Positions 53,119-53,645 of a stretch of 53,645 nucleotides of DNA are shown piece by piece (the stretch's first letter is position 1; every line of letters starts with the position of its first letter). The notes below the pieces were generated by a model, which was not told the origin of the DNA, ran no database searches, and worked only from the letters and a program-made list of their open reading frames with translations. The stretch spans positions 1 through 53,645 of the forward strand of contig JARLHV010000156.1 of NCBI GenBank assembly GCA_031292055.1, read 5' to 3'. The position numbers and the translations under genes were made by a program. The DNA comes from Desulfosporosinus sp. Lineage in GTDB: Bacteria > Bacillota > Desulfitobacteriia > Desulfitobacteriales > Desulfitobacteriaceae.

Positions 53119-53645
53119 AAATAATTCCCCTTCCTCTTATTATCACAGTTCTCAAATTCTTCGCACTTCCAATAGTCTTAAGAAAATTTTGCTTAAATAC
53201 CTGATTCCACTGCAGAAAGTCCAATCCAGTAAAACTTTTGTTGGCAATTTATGAGTTTATGCAGCGAGATCATACATTTAAAAAACTATGTTCTTTCAGT
53301 AAAAGACTAGCATTGTCTTCAGGCTATGTATATAGCCTGAAGATATGGACGCAATCAACATTACCTATGTTTTATTTGTTAAACGTTAAGTTAATATGTC
53401 GTAATGACGCAAATTTTGTGATATTTAATAACCTGCAAACTTCAAAGCTGCCAGCTGCGTCCAGATCTTTTATTTGGAATAAAAAGGAGAAACGCTGTAA
53501 ATACGCCTTGGGGAATTCTGAACGGGGAACCACAGATTACACATGAAAAGAACGATAAGAGAAACCACAGATTAACACAGATTTCACAGATTAAGAAGGA
53601 TTAAGTATAGAAAAATGGCGAATATTGGAGTCAATGAAGAAACGA
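53119..53645. other. Non-coding leader region of glgC with a hairpin and a partial repeat element
   Basis: No gene is seen. CTTCAGGCTAT pairs exactly with ATAGCCTGAAG (53316-53341, loop GTAT). GATTCCACTGCAGAAA at 53203 resembles the MITE end but no partner end follows. A partial forward copy F of the dispersed element covers about 53484-53625, then diverges at both ends. Confidence 0.6.

Noticed and set aside
53203..53260. Third MITE copy starting GATTCCACTGCAGAAA
   Set aside because: Only one end resembles the MITE, with a mismatch in the terminal repeat, and no second end or duplication follows.

Overview
The window looks like chromosomal DNA of an anaerobic, endospore-lineage Firmicute of the class Clostridia, most like Desulfosporosinus/Desulfitobacterium (Peptococcaceae). 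This is inference from gene content: an NAD-linked trimeric [FeFe] hydrogenase, a CWB2 cell-wall protein, a CtsR box on clpP, a glgC-glgD pair, tandem DUF445 proteins and strong AGGAGG-type ribosome sites. No rRNA, tRNA, CRISPR array, phage gene or transposase was found.

Layout. (1) 1-3.8 kb: a secreted lytic-transglycosylase/CWB2 protein bracketed by two inverted copies of a mobile repeat, then a Uma2-family gene. (2) 3.9-24.6 kb: a long leftward exopolysaccharide locus with a phosphoglycosyl transferase, three GT4 glycosyltransferases, a FemAB/GNAT-like protein, two O-antigen ligase/polymerase-type membrane proteins, a deacetylase-like protein, a UDP-GlcNAc 2-epimerase, a Wzx flippase, a hexapeptide acetyltransferase, a Gfo/Idh oxidoreductase, a UDP-sugar dehydrogenase, a WbpM/CapD-type dehydratase and a Tat-exported protein. 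(3) 24.9-31.2 kb: two single-pass membrane proteins flanking a gene-free stretch that may encode a structured RNA, then galU, a small membrane protein, a chemoreceptor and clpP under a probable CtsR operator. (4) 31.4-35.2 kb: a channel-like membrane protein and a UbiA / small EamA / GT-C trio that looks like a lipid-linked sugar module. (5) 35.6-40.9 kb: an ammonium transporter with a structured leader, two DUF445 paralogues and an MFS exporter. (6) 41.2-45.5 kb: hydCBA hydrogenase operon. (7) 45.6-53.1 kb: a coiled-coil protein, tcdA, an HD-GYP/DUF5317 operon with a tiny leading ORF, a Gly/His/Tyr-rich peptide and glgC-glgD.

A family of about 265-350 bp elements with imperfect terminal inverted repeats and 6-bp target duplications is scattered through the window in both orientations (around 0.2, 2.9, 11.4, 35.4, 47.0, 50.2 and 53.5 kb). 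Two of those seven copies are themselves interrupted by a second 173-174 bp MITE. Two copies sit directly against the stop codons of amt and tcdA.

In the polysaccharide locus the dehydrogenase, Gfo/Idh enzyme, acetyltransferase and epimerase match four of the five steps to UDP-ManNAc3NAcA; the aminotransferase is absent here. Assembly would run from the phosphoglycosyl transferase and GT4 enzymes on undecaprenyl phosphate, through Wzx, to a Wzy-type polymerase. All functions are read from motifs by eye; no database search was run.
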